A stretch of 33,574 nucleotides of DNA from Candidatus Uhrbacteria bacterium RIFCSPLOWO2_01_FULL_47_17. GTDB lineage: Bacteria > Patescibacteriota > Patescibacteriia > UBA9934 > GWF2-40-263. The notes below the pieces were generated by a model. That model was given only the letters and a program-made list of their open reading frames with translations. It was not told where the DNA came from and ran no database searches. Shown here one piece after another: positions 32,850-33,574 of the stretch. Both the position numbers and the translations under genes were made by a program. How positions within the stretch are numbered: position 1 is the stretch's first letter; each line of letters opens with the position of its first letter. The DNA is taken from NCBI GenBank assembly GCA_001791305.1, contig MGEI01000002.1, positions 1 to 33,574 on the forward strand, written 5' to 3'.

Positions 32850-33066
32850 GTTGATCTCAGTTAAACCCAAAAGGCTCGCCGCGATTCTTGTTTTCCTTGG
32901 ATTTGAAACACGTGATGCGGAAGGCTCCCATGTTTTCTTTAAACATCCGGATGGCCGTACGACCGTTATCTCCATGCATAATCGAGAAATGAGCAAAGGT
33001 TTGTTAAGAAAAGTTTTGAACGATATAAGACTATCTGTTGACGAATACGAAAAATTAAGAAAATGA
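32842..33066 (+). CDS. hicA: HicA-like mRNA interferase toxin (second pair)
   Basis: A 74-residue HicA: LAAILVFLGFETRDAEGSHVFFKHPDGRTTVISMH carries the catalytic His in GSH, followed by the MSKGLLRKVLNDIRLSVDEY helix pair. ATG 32842 is chosen for its 8-nt overlap with hicB and its MPK start matching the VPK start of the first HicA. A strong bidirectional terminator follows. Confidence 0.88.
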   Translation: MPKLISVKPKRLAAILVFLGFETRDAEGSHVFFKHPDGRTTVISMHNREMSKGLLRKVLNDIRLSVDEYEKLRK

Positions 33067-33071
33067 TCTAA

Positions 33072-33104
33072 CAAAAATCCTCCGATTTGTCCGGAGGATT
33101 TTTG
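33072..33104. terminator. bidirectional terminator between hicA and the DUF948-like gene
   Basis: A perfect 13-bp stem (33072-33084 with 33092-33104), 7-nt loop, A and T runs on both sides. Confidence 0.9.
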
Positions 33105-33105
33105 T

Positions 33106-33456
33106 TTATTTTCTCTTCTTTTTCTTAAACGCCGGCTTGCGCGATGGCGGTTCCATTTCGTTCTCTTCTTTCATCTCACGCTCCATCTTCTTTTTCTTTT
33201 CCATCACATACTCCACTGCCTTTGCGGCTGTGTTTGCGCCAAGTCCTACAAGGCTGGACGCGCTATCAAACTTTGCGCGAATACCGGAAAGCGCTTGTTC
33301 AATTTTGTTCATTTTATCACGAGCATCTGCGATGGTGTCGTTCACATTTTTGAGAATGGTGGCAAGCTGCCACAAAAACCAGAACATGGCGGCTGTAAAC
33401 CACAGCACGCAGAATGAGAGAACGATGTAGAGAATATCGAGAGGAGAAAAGGACAT
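33106..33456 (-). CDS. DUF948-like small membrane protein
   Basis: A 116-residue protein. One N-terminal membrane span (about 7-30) is followed by an amphipathic helix with spaced hydrophobics (VNDTIADARDKMNKIEQALSGI) and a strongly basic tail (KKKKMEREMKEE, then KKKKRK). This layout resembles DUF948/YtxG proteins; the function is not established. The start codon lies just downstream of the pheT stop, with a 10-nt gap, so it is probably cotranscribed with pheT. Confidence 0.7.
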   Translation of the reverse strand: MSFSPLDILYIVLSFCVLWFTAAMFWFLWQLATILKNVNDTIADARDKMNKIEQALSGIRAKFDSASSLVGLGANTAAKAVEYVMEKKKKMEREMKEENEMEPPSRKPAFKKKKRK

Positions 33457-33466
33457 AGAGTTTTTC

Positions 33467-33574
33467 TTATGCTCTCATTGTAGCACCAAATTCTGTTTCA
33501 AGCATCTTGCGCAACTGTTCCATCCACACATCAACCTCTTTTGACTCGAGTGTACGATCGTTTGCACGGAATTC
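33467..33574 (-). CDS. pheT: phenylalanyl-tRNA synthetase subunit beta, C-terminal end
   Basis: The last 35 codons of a gene that runs off the right edge. EFRANDRTLESKEVDVWMEQL and the ending LETEFGATMRA match the ferredoxin-fold anticodon-binding (FDX-ACB) domain at the C-terminus of PheT (usual pattern: FR..DRTLTDEEV...). The beta subunit pairs with PheS to charge tRNA-Phe. The edge coincides with a GAATTC site. Confidence 0.75.
   Translation of the reverse strand, partial: EFRANDRTLESKEVDVWMEQLRKMLETEFGATMRA

Overview
The window looks like a cloned or assembled chromosomal piece from a bacterium of the Candidate Phyla Radiation (Patescibacteria); this assignment is an inference. It rests on compact housekeeping genes with short gaps, many genes starting a few bases after a -10 box with no Shine-Dalgarno (SD), small HicBA modules, several large unrecognised proteins, and a secretion-fold protein type often seen in that group. 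UGA is used as an ordinary stop. The window starts with AATTC and ends with GAATTC, so its edges may be EcoRI cloning junctions that cut rodA (left) and pheT (right).

Layout. 1-1192: SEDS glycosyltransferase (partial) and a one-span membrane protein on the minus strand. 1279-6706: gyrB, an autoinhibited Fic protein with repeated operator-like sites, then secE-nusG-rplK-rplA. 6783-12860: a pyrimidine deoxynucleotide block (thymidylate kinase, Dcd-family protein, an overlapping thyA-folA-dCMP deaminase operon, dut), interrupted by a hicBA pair and a kinase/PP-loop fusion. 12927-16151: two paralogous membrane proteins and gatB. 16304-17947 and 20404-21894: four single-gene units (one a diguanylate cyclase) with consensus promoters, good SDs and their own terminators, flanking miaB-miaA. 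22033-24822: a 929-residue Lys/Glu/Ala-rich protein. 24863-31582: thrS, a baseplate-J-like membrane protein and dnaE on the minus strand. 31680-31978: a probable structured RNA gene with a tRNA-like 3' module. 32066-33574: MOSC protein, a second hicBA pair, a DUF948-like protein and the end of pheT.

Main points. (1) The ThyA homologue has Asp instead of Asn at the position that selects dUMP over dCMP, and is translationally coupled to DHFR and dCMP deaminase. This suggests a route in which dCMP is methylated first and 5-methyl-dCMP is then deaminated to dTMP. (2) The 31.7-32.0 kb RNA has a strong promoter, an 11-bp long-range helix, a T-arm/acceptor/CCA module and a strong terminator, but fits no RNA class I can name. 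(3) A family of about 100-bp imperfect palindromes built of 8-nt units lies between codirectional genes, and related palindromic or low-complexity inserts occur in frame inside two proteins. (4) dcd and miaB share a promoter module in which a GC-rich inverted repeat abuts a -10 box just before the start codon.
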